From the NCBI GenBank assembly GCA_023250195.1, contig JAHFBF010000004.1, positions 69,675 through 133,674 of the forward strand: DNA of 64,000 bases, written 5' to 3'. The notes under the pieces are model-generated. The model ran no database searches and was not told the origin of the DNA. It was given only the letters and a program-made list of their open reading frames with translations. A program made the translations under genes and the position numbers. The stretch comes from Candidatus Melainabacteria bacterium (lineage in GTDB: Bacteria > Cyanobacteriota > Vampirovibrionia > 2-02-FULL-35-15). Of the stretch, positions 51,634-61,531 are shown piece by piece (positions within the stretch are counted from its first letter, which is position 1; the number at the start of each line of letters is the position of its first letter).

Positions 51634-54261
51634 CTATCCTCTACTTATTGGTTTCTTCTCTACAGGTCCTAATTCGTCAAGCCTTCTTGACGATGTAACC
51701 CGATTTCTTCCTTCTTTTTTTGATAGGTACATTGTATCGTCAGCGGCTTTTAATATTTGTTCTTTATTTCTTGCTTCATGAGGCGTTCCGCTTACACCGA
51801 TACTTGCGCTAAGCGGGCCCCATTGAGGATGTATAGTTCTATTTAAGGTATCTAAAATTCTCTTTGCAATTAATTCTGCAGATTCTATATTTGTCTCAGG
51901 AAGGAGTATTGCAAATTCATCTCCGCCATAACGTGACACGATATCCATTTGTCTGAGACATTGTTGGAGTTTTCCACTGACAAGAGTTATTGCTTCATCT
52001 CCTGCACTATGACCGAACTTGTCGTTAATTGGCTTTAGATGATCAAGATCAATCATAATTACAGATAAATCAGATTCAGTTCTTTTTGCACGCTCAACCT
52101 CGTGGTGAAGTGCAGTTTGAAAGTATGCATGGTTATAAATGTTTGTAAGGCTGTCTCTCTGAGCCTGATGTTCTACTCTTGCAAAAAGATCAGCATTTAA
52201 TACTGCTACTGAAGCTTCAGATGCAACTCTCTTTGCAAACTCAATTTCTCTATCCGTAAATCTTCTGTTTCTGTCACACTGATGTATGCATAGAGAACCA
52301 ATTACCTGACCGCGTGCTACCAGCGGTACAGCAAGAAAACTTTTTAACTGTATTATTTCAAGAATTGTTTTTAGAGGATCTTCAGCATTTTTGTATTTTT
52401 CCTGTATGTCAGGTATATGAAGAATTGAATTTGCACGTTCAACTTCAGGAAGATCTTTTAATGATTCCAGCCATGCTTGCTCAAATTCCAGAATTAAATC
52501 AGCAGCCTTATTTAAATTTTGTTCTTTGTTACTTATGTATTCTTGCTCTGTAGCAAGAACTAAAAGCGGCTTAACACTTTTTAGTCTTCTTATAAAACAC
52601 CTGCTGGCTCCCAGTATTTCGCCTAAGTCCTGTGCCGCCCGTGCCATAACTGTGGAGATATTTAAGCTGTCTCTAATTGCAGAGCTTACCTGGTGTAAAA
52701 GATTTATTTGTCTTTCTGTCTGCTGAACATGCTGATATAACTCAGCCTGTGACAGTGCCATTTCTACCTGATCAGTAATTGCTTCAATCAACTGTGTCTC
52801 TGAATTTGTCCAGCTTCTACGCTGATCAAACTGTGCCAAAACTAAAATGCCAATTGTTTTATTGCCTTTATTTAATGAACATGCGAGATAAGATTTACAT
52901 CCGATTTTATCTAACTCTTCTGAGCTTTCAGGTAGATAATTTGATATGGTAATGCTCTGTGTAATTGGGTCAGGGATTAGGTTTTTTTGTCCTTTTGAAA
53001 TGTCGTAGTTAAGCTTTAACTGTGCCAGCTTATATGAAAATTCATCTTTTGTTGCCCAGATTGATTTAGCTGTAAAACCAGAATCATCATCTTTTCTTAT
53101 AAATGCACCACAGGCATTTACACCAAAGACCTGTCCAATTTCCCTGGCTGTTTTTTCAAGAACTCCTTCTACTTCTAATGTGTCACGGATCATTGTAACG
53201 ATTGAGTTTAATAAAAACTCTCTCTGAGCTGTTGAAAGGCTTTCTTCATAAAGATTTGCCTGGTTTAGTATAACGGCAAGGTGTCCAGCAATATCCTGCG
53301 TAATCCTTAAGTCTTCAGTTGTTGCCTCGGTAGAGGTGCTGATTCTTGTGCATATAATTGCTCCAAGAAGTTCATTGCGGATGATAACAGGCAATATAAA
53401 AAATAAAGACGGTTTTGCATTATACAAAAACACTCTGCTTATTCGCTTTATGTTTTTATTTTTAAGTGTCATGTACTGATTCTTATACAGGAGTTTTACT
53501 ATTGGATTATTACTGCTTACTTTATGAGTAAACCCTTTCAATGAATGCTTTTCCTCGATCACAATTTCTTGAATAATTTCCAGTCTTTTTTCTTTCGGAG
53601 TCCATTTTGCAAAATAAATATCATCAAGTTTTAAAAAATTATGAATACCCTTTAAAACAATGTCAATTGCTTTCTCAGGCTTTAAGATCCCTCTGAGAGA
53701 ATTGGAAAGTCTTGACAGGAGTAATAATCTTTCATCCTTTGCTTCAACCTGTTTTGTAAGATCGGCTTCTTCAATAATTTTTATTATGTAATTTAAAATA
53801 AATAAAAGAGAGTTTCTTTCTTCCGGTGAATTAATTCTCTTTGGATTACTGATTAAGATTATTCCGAAAATTTGTTTTGCATATGGAGATATAATTGGAT
53901 AAACAAATGTATTTAAATCTGTATCCGTAAGATTTTTTATAGCCAGTTCAGAAATAGGAATCAGACTGTTGTAAAATCTTGAATCTTTTACAGTAATCTG
54001 ATTTGCAATGTTTTCAAGAACATGTCCTAAAAAAGCAAATTGTTTTGTACTGGATTTTGAGTTTACTAAATTGATCTGTTCATTTGCAAAGTTTGCATAT
54101 ATTGCAATACTTTCAATTTCAAAAAGTGACTGAATAAAATTAACCAGAGTACTGATTTGTTCTTTTGTATCCGAAGAACTGGACTGTAATTCAAGAATTT
54201 TATTTAAAAGAATAGATTTTATATCGTTCTCTGATTTTTTTTCTTTTGATTCTCTTTCCAT
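51634..54261 (-). CDS. Multi-GAF diguanylate cyclase
   Basis: 875 residues, cytoplasmic with no transmembrane helix. Three to four GAF-type sensory units follow one another (for example SRVFLYNAKPSLFFILPVII, ACGAFIRKDDDSGFTAKSIW and IIQLKSFLAVPLVARGQVIG), joined by helices. The C-terminal GGDEF domain is complete: RDSLTNIYNHAYFQTALHHE, VIMIDLDHLKPINDKFGHSA, RYGGDEFAILLPETN. The inhibitory I-site RxxD is present five residues before the motif (RQMDIVSRYGGDEF). It should make c-di-GMP under product inhibition, in response to an unknown ligand or redox state. Bracketed by inverted 117-base repeats. Confidence 0.93.
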   Translation of the reverse strand: MERESKEKKSENDIKSILLNKILELQSSSSDTKEQISTLVNFIQSLFEIESIAIYANFANEQINLVNSKSSTKQFAFLGHVLENIANQITVKDSRFYNSLIPISELAIKNLTDTDLNTFVYPIISPYAKQIFGIILISNPKRINSPEERNSLLFILNYIIKIIEEADLTKQVEAKDERLLLLSRLSNSLRGILKPEKAIDIVLKGIHNFLKLDDIYFAKWTPKEKRLEIIQEIVIEEKHSLKGFTHKVSSNNPIVKLLYKNQYMTLKNKNIKRISRVFLYNAKPSLFFILPVIIRNELLGAIICTRISTSTEATTEDLRITQDIAGHLAVILNQANLYEESLSTAQREFLLNSIVTMIRDTLEVEGVLEKTAREIGQVFGVNACGAFIRKDDDSGFTAKSIWATKDEFSYKLAQLKLNYDISKGQKNLIPDPITQSITISNYLPESSEELDKIGCKSYLACSLNKGNKTIGILVLAQFDQRRSWTNSETQLIEAITDQVEMALSQAELYQHVQQTERQINLLHQVSSAIRDSLNISTVMARAAQDLGEILGASRCFIRRLKSVKPLLVLATEQEYISNKEQNLNKAADLILEFEQAWLESLKDLPEVERANSILHIPDIQEKYKNAEDPLKTILEIIQLKSFLAVPLVARGQVIGSLCIHQCDRNRRFTDREIEFAKRVASEASVAVLNADLFARVEHQAQRDSLTNIYNHAYFQTALHHEVERAKRTESDLSVIMIDLDHLKPINDKFGHSAGDEAITLVSGKLQQCLRQMDIVSRYGGDEFAILLPETNIESAELIAKRILDTLNRTIHPQWGPLSASIGVSGTPHEARNKEQILKAADDTMYLSKKEGRNRVTSSRRLDELGPVEKKPISRG

Positions 54262-54341
54262 GTTAAATATTCCATTCCCACTATGACTTTTTATTAATCA
54301 ACTGATTACATTATGAGGTAATGAAAAGTATAACTTTTTAC

Positions 54342-54458
54342 GTCATTGCGAGGAAGTTCTGCAAGAACTGACGAAGCAATCTCACAAACGTTAGAAGATT
54401 GCCACGCTCGCCTCGCTCCGGCGGAGCGGGTCAGCTCTTCGAGCCTCCTCGCAATGAC
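54342..54458. repeat. 117-base repeat with GTCATTGCGAGG ends, right copy
   Basis: Starts GTCATTGCGAGGAAG and ends CCTCGCAATGAC. Its reverse complement follows the copy at 51508-51624 along most of the length (GACCCGCTCCGCCGGAGCGA, GGCGAGCGTGGCAATCT, AACGTTTGTGAGATTGCTTC). Between the cyclase start and tldD. Confidence 0.8.
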
Positions 54459-54549
54459 ATGAAACGTTATTACTGCGATATACTATTTTTGATTGCTGTT
54501 TATGACTTTACTTAAAGATATTTAACAGGGAGTGGTTGTCGGGGAACAA

Positions 54550-55929
54550 ATGAAAGACAAGCTTGTAGAGTTAGTAAACAAATACAAGAAAAAAGCTGAT
54601 TACCTTGAGATAAGACTTGAGGAAAATAAAACAAAACAAATCCGTTTTTTTGGTAAATCTTTAGATAGTTTAAATCAGTCAGAAGCATATGGAGGCTATG
54701 TAAGGAGTTGTTATAAGGGCAGATGGGGTTTTTGTTCGTTTAATGATGTTGAAAATCTGGAGAAATATGTTGAAGAAACTATACATCAATCATTACTTCT
54801 TGGTTCTGAAGAAAATGAAAAAACGATTTTAGCTAAGGTAAACCCTGTAAGTGGGAGCTACCAGATTAAGTTATCCGGAAAAGATCCAAGGAACGTTTCA
54901 CTTACAAATAAAGTTGAACTGTTTAAATACTATAATGATTTGATTAATCTTTACTCTGACAAAATTACAGCTTCAACAACCAGATATGTTGAAAAGATTC
55001 AGGCAGTAACTTTTTTAAATTCTGAAGGGACTTGCCTTGAGCATGGTTGGATTGATATGGAAGCAAGATTTTCAGCAACCAGTCAGAAAGATGGAATTGT
55101 CCAGGTAGCCCAGGAATCTTTAGGTTCACGGAAAGGATTTGAAGAAATAGAAAACTTAGATGAGCGGATAAAGCTGATGTCTAAAAGAGCAGTTGATCAA
55201 TTAGAATTAAAACCACCGAAAGCAGGTACTTATACAGTTGTAATTGATCCGATATTAACAGGACTCTTTGTTCATGAAGCTTTTGGACATTTATCAGAGG
55301 GGGACTTTATATTTGATAATCCGGCTATGCAGGAGTTTATGAAGTTTGGGAAAAAATTTGGAGAGAAGTTTTTGAATATTTTGGATGGCGGAAAGATTCC
55401 TAATCACAGAGGTTCTTTTTTATTTGATGATGAAGGAATATCTGCTCAGAATACCTCTTTAATAAAGGAGGGAATTCTTGTAGGCAGGTTACATAGCCGT
55501 GAAACAGCAGGAAAATTAAATGAAAAACCTACTGGCAATGCCCGTTGTCTAGATTATAGATTCCCGCCGATTGTTCGAATGACAAATACATGGATAGAAC
55601 CGCAGGATAATTCACCTGAAGAGTTGATCTCTGATATTAAGTTTGGAATCTGGGCTGGTAACTGGCTTGGTGGGCAGACAAATGGTGAGATGTTTACCTT
55701 TGCAAGTGGTGAAGCAAAAATGATTAGACATGGAGAACTTGCAGAACCTATAAAAGATGTAAATCTTACTGGAAATGTTTTTCAGACATTAAAAGACATT
55801 GATGGAATAGGGAATGATATGTACTGGGATGAATCTGGTGGATGCGGGAAATCAGGTCAGAGTGGGCTTTCTGTAGGTGTTGGTGGACCGTCAATAAGGA
55901 TTAAAAATGTTGTAGTGCCAGGAGAATAA
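54550..55929 (+). CDS. tldD: TldD/PmbA family metalloprotease
   Basis: 459 residues from ATG at 54550 with GGGGA 4 bases upstream (a GTG at 54532 would add six residues). The zinc motif is FVHEAFGHLSEGDFI (HExxxH), characteristic of TldD, the active subunit of TldD-TldE, which trims peptides such as microcin B17 precursors and degrades CcdA. A glycine-rich end GGCGKSGQSGLSVGVGGPSI is also typical. A TldE partner is not in the window. Confidence 0.93.
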   Translation: MKDKLVELVNKYKKKADYLEIRLEENKTKQIRFFGKSLDSLNQSEAYGGYVRSCYKGRWGFCSFNDVENLEKYVEETIHQSLLLGSEENEKTILAKVNPVSGSYQIKLSGKDPRNVSLTNKVELFKYYNDLINLYSDKITASTTRYVEKIQAVTFLNSEGTCLEHGWIDMEARFSATSQKDGIVQVAQESLGSRKGFEEIENLDERIKLMSKRAVDQLELKPPKAGTYTVVIDPILTGLFVHEAFGHLSEGDFIFDNPAMQEFMKFGKKFGEKFLNILDGGKIPNHRGSFLFDDEGISAQNTSLIKEGILVGRLHSRETAGKLNEKPTGNARCLDYRFPPIVRMTNTWIEPQDNSPEELISDIKFGIWAGNWLGGQTNGEMFTFASGEAKMIRHGELAEPIKDVNLTGNVFQTLKDIDGIGNDMYWDESGGCGKSGQSGLSVGVGGPSIRIKNVVVPGE

Positions 55930-55935
55930 TAAAAA

Positions 55936-56064
55936 TTAACTAGCCTTTTTATTGTGTTTTTCTTTTAGCCTTTTAGTCATATACCAATTCAAATATGCAA
56001 TACCGCTTAAAAAAAATGAAAGTAAAAATAAAAACCAAAGAAAACCAAGTATATGTGAATTCAT
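55936..56064 (-). CDS. Very small membrane protein (42 residues), cassette 1, second gene
   Basis: Too short for a usual gene finder. The product MNSHILGFLWFLFLLSFFLS plus GIAYLNWYMT and a basic tail KRLKEKHNKK: one transmembrane helix with a positively charged C-terminus. The start overlaps the stop of the preceding gene by ATGA. A gene of the same size, topology and place occurs at 58654-58785, downstream of a paralogue of the preceding gene. This conserved arrangement supports it as real. Confidence 0.65.
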   Translation of the reverse strand: MNSHILGFLWFLFLLSFFLSGIAYLNWYMTKRLKEKHNKKAS

Positions 56065-56285
56065 TCCTCATTACCTCTCTGAGCAATTTCAAATCCTATC
56101 TGGATAAGAATTGCTCCACAGCAAAATAATACCATAGCTCCAAGTGCATTTATGTAGAAATTAAATGGGTTATATATAAAGCCTTTTTCAAGTAATGTTA
56201 ATCCTAATCTTCCAGCAGGTGTCATTAATGAAAGTCCTATAATTTTAAAAATCTCTGCTTGATATTGATATCCATTGAAATTCAT
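56061..56285 (-). CDS. Small membrane protein (74 residues), cassette 1, first gene
   Basis: MNFNGYQYQAEIFKIIGLSL, MTPAGRLGLTLLEKG, then a second hydrophobic segment (INALGAMVLFCCGAILIQIG) and a charged end FEIAQRGNEE. Two helices with a short loop. The segment IIGLSLMTPAGRL aligns with IAGFALLTPFGKL of the protein at 58421, so they are paralogues. No family recognised. It is followed by a 42-residue membrane protein with a 4-base overlap. Confidence 0.7.
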   Translation of the reverse strand: MNFNGYQYQAEIFKIIGLSLMTPAGRLGLTLLEKGFIYNPFNFYINALGAMVLFCCGAILIQIGFEIAQRGNEE

Positions 56286-56461
56286 GTTCAGAGTATATGA
56301 AATGATTATTCTAAAATCAAGAATAAATTTTCAATATCTTTATAAACTTGATACTGTAGGTTACATGGAATAATAAAATTTATTTAATCTTTGCAAGTCT
56401 AAATTGAAAACTTATATTTTTTTATGACTAAATGCTAATAACTATATTAAACTTTTATAAA

Positions 56462-56553
56462 AACGAAGGTTTGCTATAAGCGCAAACCTGAGTGACGGAA
56501 AGTATCGCATAAAAATAGCAAAATAATCTGCGTAGCAGTTATTTTGCGTTATT
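56462..56553 (+). repeat. Two-hairpin leader element, copy 7 (no gene start after it)
   Basis: AACGAAGG, hairpin 1 AGGTTTGC/GCAAACCT (56467-56489), TGAGTGACGGAAAGTATCGC, hairpin 2 GCAAAATAA/TTATTTTGC around CTGCGTAGCAG (56518-56547), then GTTATT. It is the closest relative of copy 1 but lies on the plus strand between two minus-strand genes, so it is not a leader of any gene seen. Apart from it the 56286-56632 gap has no feature that I recognise. Confidence 0.75.
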
Positions 56554-56632
56554 AAATAAAACTAAACAAATATTGAAACTTGGATAAAAATTCAAAAAGT
56601 ATAAATTTTATTTTCATATTTTACTCCTTTAC

Positions 56633-57901
56633 TTAAGGGACAACAGGTCCTGGTCCGCTTGCAGCTGCAAGATCATCAATATCGGTTAACAGCTTTGACA
56701 TTTCTTTTGCATTAACTCCAAGAAAGTCTATTGCCAAACTTAGAGGTCCATACAACCATCCAAACCCTGGAATTTTTGCAAGATATTTAGTAAAAAACAT
56801 TCTTCCTACAGTATTAAGCATAGGGAGAAGGCTTATAGCACCTTTAGGTAGCTTTCTAAGAAGTGACATTCCCCAATCTGCAACTGAAAGAACTGTTTTT
56901 TGTGTGCTGTCTAATTTAGAAACATCAGCTGGCTGTTTCTGAATAAGTGAGAATAAAGCACCTTTAAAATCAGGAGTAAAAATCTTAGTTCGTAAATAGT
57001 CTGATGCATCACTACCTAAGTCTAGTCCCATCGCTTTCATTGCCATGGCTGGAAGGCTGCCGCCATTATTAAATTCTCTTTCCAGCATTGCTATTATCTG
57101 GTCTGAGGCACTATCTACTAAGCTATTCATTGATTGCTGTTTAGCAAAATCTGCTTGAGGAATTGGATCATGATTGCCTTTCACATGGTCTACCAAATGT
57201 GTAAGATCAGCGTGTTCCTGATCACTAAGAGTTCCTCCTTTTTCTAACTTTTCAATTGAATCTCCTAAAATCTTAAAATCACTTCCTCCTTGAAATTGAA
57301 GTTCATGGTGCAATTCTTTTAAGTTAAGAAGATTTGCTATATCGAAACCAGCAGGCTTACCAATTAAATAGGTAAGAAGACTTCCTATATCTCTAGTTGA
57401 CATATTTTCAGAAAGTTTAAATTTCGCTCCTGCGCGTTTTGCTATTGCATCTAAGAGATCTGTCGATGGAGATTTAGTGCTTGAAGAAGAAGGGGCAGCT
57501 GATAAGTCTGTATGTATACTAGCTAAATGTTTTTGTAATTCTTTTAATTCACGCATTGTTTGAGGATCAGTTAAATCGATTTCATTCTTAAATATGCCAT
57601 TTACAATAGCATCCAAAGAATTCCACTGATCGTCATGTATTTTTCCCTTTAATGAAGCTACTGCTTGAAAGAGGTCTTGAAATTGTTTGGGAGTTAGAAC
57701 TCCGTTAACGCTTGCTATTCCTGATGAGCCACTCACTAAACCAAATAAATCAGCAAGTGTTTTTACGGCATTAGTTTCACCTGTACCGGCAACAACAGTA
57801 GGTAAAAATTCAAGAGCTGCTTTAGCTAGTGTTCCTCCAGTGCTAGATGTTAGTAGGGCCTTTGCGGCCATTCCAAATAAAGGTGCTAAACCAACAGACA
57901 T
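56633..57901 (-). CDS. Unknown 422-residue protein
   Basis: Not recognised. The N-terminus MSVGLAPLFGMAAKALLTSS is mildly hydrophobic without a clear signal cleavage site; residues 330-400 hold amphipathic or membrane-active segments (MSLLRKLPKGAISLLPMLNT, IPGFGWLYGPLSLAIDFLG). The central part is helical with Leu-rich repeats of 20-25 residues, without cysteine. AGAGGA lies 7 bases before the ATG. It may belong with other lineage-specific proteins here (17495, 22352). Confidence 0.6.
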   Translation of the reverse strand: MSVGLAPLFGMAAKALLTSSTGGTLAKAALEFLPTVVAGTGETNAVKTLADLFGLVSGSSGIASVNGVLTPKQFQDLFQAVASLKGKIHDDQWNSLDAIVNGIFKNEIDLTDPQTMRELKELQKHLASIHTDLSAAPSSSSTKSPSTDLLDAIAKRAGAKFKLSENMSTRDIGSLLTYLIGKPAGFDIANLLNLKELHHELQFQGGSDFKILGDSIEKLEKGGTLSDQEHADLTHLVDHVKGNHDPIPQADFAKQQSMNSLVDSASDQIIAMLEREFNNGGSLPAMAMKAMGLDLGSDASDYLRTKIFTPDFKGALFSLIQKQPADVSKLDSTQKTVLSVADWGMSLLRKLPKGAISLLPMLNTVGRMFFTKYLAKIPGFGWLYGPLSLAIDFLGVNAKEMSKLLTDIDDLAAASGPGPVVP

Positions 57902-58061
57902 TTTATTCCTCTAAAATATTCCTATTTTTAAAAGAAGCTATTTATAGCTTCTATATCTACAAAGAAGGATTAAGGAAAAAATTTATAAAGGAACGGTTAA
58001 AAATCGAGGATTGGTTAAAGGATGGTTAACGAATTTGTAACTGTTCACGTCATTCAAACTC

Positions 58062-58197
58062 ATCTCAAAAGTCCTACTATGGACTTTGTTTGTAAAACAA
58101 GTAGGTATTCTTTTTTGTGTCATTCCCGCGAAAGCGGGAATCCAGATAGGTACGCTATTGTGTAACTGTCTGGATTCCGGGTCAAGCCCGGAATGAC
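58062..58197. repeat. MITE-like repeat related to the element at 8862
   Basis: The left end ATCTCAAAAGTCCTACTATGG (58062-58082) matches the terminal repeat at 8862/9057. Inside are GTCATTCCCGCGAAAGCGGG (from 58119) and CTGGATTCCGGGTCAAGCCC ending GGAATGAC (to 58197). The right terminal repeat is not found. The order of the two inner blocks is reversed relative to the first element. The rest of the 57902-58391 gap has no recognised gene. Confidence 0.7.
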
Positions 58198-58391
58198 ATT
58201 TAATTTTCCATGTAACTGTAGGTATCATGGTCTTTGGACCTGGTTTGATAGAATTCTTTTTGATGATTGCAGAAGAACAAAAATATGTTACTGCTTAGCT
58301 AAGGTAATATTTCCAAGTAAACCATTTATCTAGTAAGATTTTGACGATTCATTCGGTAAAATCTGGAAAATGTTATAAAAGACAGATCAGG

Positions 58392-58440
58392 AGCACATTG
58401 CAAAGCCCGACAAGCGAAGAATGAGCAAGGAGGGCGGTAG
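58392..58440 (+). repeat. 49-base dispersed repeat, copy B
   Basis: AGCACATTGCAAAGCCCGAC, AAGCGAAGAATGAGCAAGGA, GGGCGGTAG. The reverse complement is at 36017-36066. The start codon of the frameshifted membrane gene at 58421 (ATG in GAATGAGC) is within this repeat; the other copy has ATA there. Confidence 0.65.
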
Positions 58441-58661
58441 GCAGAAACAAAAATATAGAGCTTATACTTATAACATAGCCGGGTTTGCATTATTAACTCC
58501 ATTTGGGAAACTAATATTGGATTTAATTACTACAGCAGAAATACTGGAAAAATTTGGCCCATTGGCATTTATTGGTTGTCTCACTGTGCATAATACTTGC
58601 AATAGCTGGGTGTAGATCTATTGCTATCGGCCGTGATATATTGGACATGAATTATGAATGA
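58421..58661 (+). pseudogene. Frameshifted small membrane protein, cassette 2, first gene
   Basis: Frame 1 gives a peptide with YNIAGFALLTPFGKLILDLI, alike to the 74-residue protein at 56061-56285, but then leaves a hydrophobic pattern after EILEKFG. From about 58560 the +1 frame continues the second helix, LLVVSLCIILAIAG, and a charged tail RSIAIGRDILDMNYE to the stop at 58659-58661, which is the expected end. A one-base insertion near GGCCCATT (58556-58563) or a sequencing error explains this. The next gene starts inside the last codons. The start codon lies in a dispersed repeat, so the original N-terminus may have been lost. Confidence 0.55.
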
Positions 58662-58785
58662 AGGAATTAATACAACTACTTTTTTATATATATACTTTGG
58701 TGTGATTATATTTGGCATTATACTTTTAAGTTCGTTTTTTCATTTCATGCTCCGAAATCCAAAGAGAAAAAGGAAGATTAATTGA
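58654..58785 (+). CDS. Very small membrane protein (43 residues), cassette 2, second gene
   Basis: MNEGINTTTFLYIYFGVIIF followed by GIILLSSFFHFMLRNPKRKR and KIN: one transmembrane helix and a strongly basic tail. Same size, topology and gene order as the 42-residue product at 55936-56064. It overlaps the end of the preceding frame by 8 bases. No independent ribosome site is seen, so translation should be coupled. Confidence 0.6.
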   Translation: MNEGINTTTFLYIYFGVIIFGIILLSSFFHFMLRNPKRKRKIN

Positions 58786-58836
58786 TCTCTTCCCTCTTTT
58801 TTCTGTTATCATCTTTTAAGTTTGGAGTTGTACGAT

Positions 58837-60248
<1,412 letters not shown>

Positions 60249-60285
60249 CAATTAACAATTGATAATTGACAATTAGAACTGAGCA

Positions 60286-61530
60286 ATGATACATCAGTTC
60301 TTAAAGTATAAAGCCCGTGATCACGCTGCAGTTCGTACGCAGGAATATTTATTTAATCAATTATTTCCTTATATTGGCAACAAGAGGAAATTGTTACCAC
60401 TTGTGTGGGAAGCTATTTTAAAAACTGGAATTACAGAAGGTCTATTCGTTGATTTCTTTAGTGGGAGCGGTGTAGTTTCAAGACTTGCAAAGAAGAACGG
60501 ATTTAAAGTTATTGCAAATGATTGGGAGCCTTATTCTTTTTTTTATAACCATGCTTATATAGAACAAAACAAATATCCCCTGTTCAAAGGACTTGACGGA
60601 TTAGAAAAAGTTTATGAGTATTTAAATAATTTAGAAGGGAGTCATGGTTACATAAGTGAGTATTACTGCCCCTGGGATGATAAGAAACCTGATATTAAAA
60701 AAGAAAGAATGTTTTTTACTCACAAAAACGGAATGAAAACAGATGCGATGCGGGAAAAAATATTTGAATGGGAAAAGGAAGAGAAGATAAATTTAAAAGA
60801 AAAAGCAGTTTTACTTGCATCCCTTATGTACAGTGTAAGTTACATAAGCAATACAAGCGGTGTATTTAAAGGATTTCATAATGGCTGGGGAGGAAAAACA
60901 GGCACTGCTCTTTATCGGATTTTAAGTGATATTAAACTAATCCCACCGGTTTTATTTAACAATAAAGAAAAGAACAAAGTTTATCAGATGGACTCCCAGC
61001 TGCTTGCTGAGACTTTAAATGGAAAAGAACAAATAAGCATTGCATATTTGGATCCGCCTTATAACCAGCATCCTTACGGGAGCAACTATCATATTTTAAA
61101 TACGATAGCTCTTTGGGATAAACCTGCAATTAATAAATGTATTTTAGTAAACGGGAAGAAAAAAAATAAAAGTGCTATAAGAACTGACTGGAGAACTGAA
61201 AGAAGATCTGCTTATAACTATAAAAATGAGGCTGTAGACGGGCTGGAGAAATTAATTAAAACTATTAATTCTGATTATATTCTGCTTAGTTATAGTACTG
61301 ATGGGCATATGAGCTTAAAAGATGTCCTTGAAATTTTTGCAGATCATGGGAAATTGTCTATGGTGTCAAAACCTTATAAGCGTTATCGTGTAAGTACTCC
61401 ACGTATGTCAGAAAAACCATATAATGTAGAAACTGTTTTAATTCTGGATAAAAATAAAACAAGTTCAAAAAATGTTATTAAGAAGTTATGGGGTGAGTTT
61501 TTAGAGCAGGATAGGTGGTTAAACAAGTAA
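60286..61530 (+). CDS. DNA N6-adenine methyltransferase, D12 (Dam-like) class
   Basis: 414 residues. LFPYIGNKRKLLPLVWEAI binds SAM (GNK motif of D12 enzymes), VDFFSGSGVVSRLAKKNGF is the FxGxG motif, and ISIAYLDPPYNQHPYGSNYH contains the catalytic DPPY. It methylates adenine in a short DNA site; which one cannot be read. No restriction gene is adjacent, so it may be an orphan regulatory methylase or what remains of a restriction-modification unit. The next gene starts 1 base after the stop. Confidence 0.9.
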   Translation: MIHQFLKYKARDHAAVRTQEYLFNQLFPYIGNKRKLLPLVWEAILKTGITEGLFVDFFSGSGVVSRLAKKNGFKVIANDWEPYSFFYNHAYIEQNKYPLFKGLDGLEKVYEYLNNLEGSHGYISEYYCPWDDKKPDIKKERMFFTHKNGMKTDAMREKIFEWEKEEKINLKEKAVLLASLMYSVSYISNTSGVFKGFHNGWGGKTGTALYRILSDIKLIPPVLFNNKEKNKVYQMDSQLLAETLNGKEQISIAYLDPPYNQHPYGSNYHILNTIALWDKPAINKCILVNGKKKNKSAIRTDWRTERRSAYNYKNEAVDGLEKLIKTINSDYILLSYSTDGHMSLKDVLEIFADHGKLSMVSKPYKRYRVSTPRMSEKPYNVETVLILDKNKTSSKNVIKKLWGEFLEQDRWLNK

Positions 61531-61531
61531 G

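Noticed and set aside
58227-58298. Short frame starting MVFGPGLIEFFLMIAEEQ
   Set aside because: Only 23 codons, no ribosome site, no relative in the window; chance frame after a MITE.
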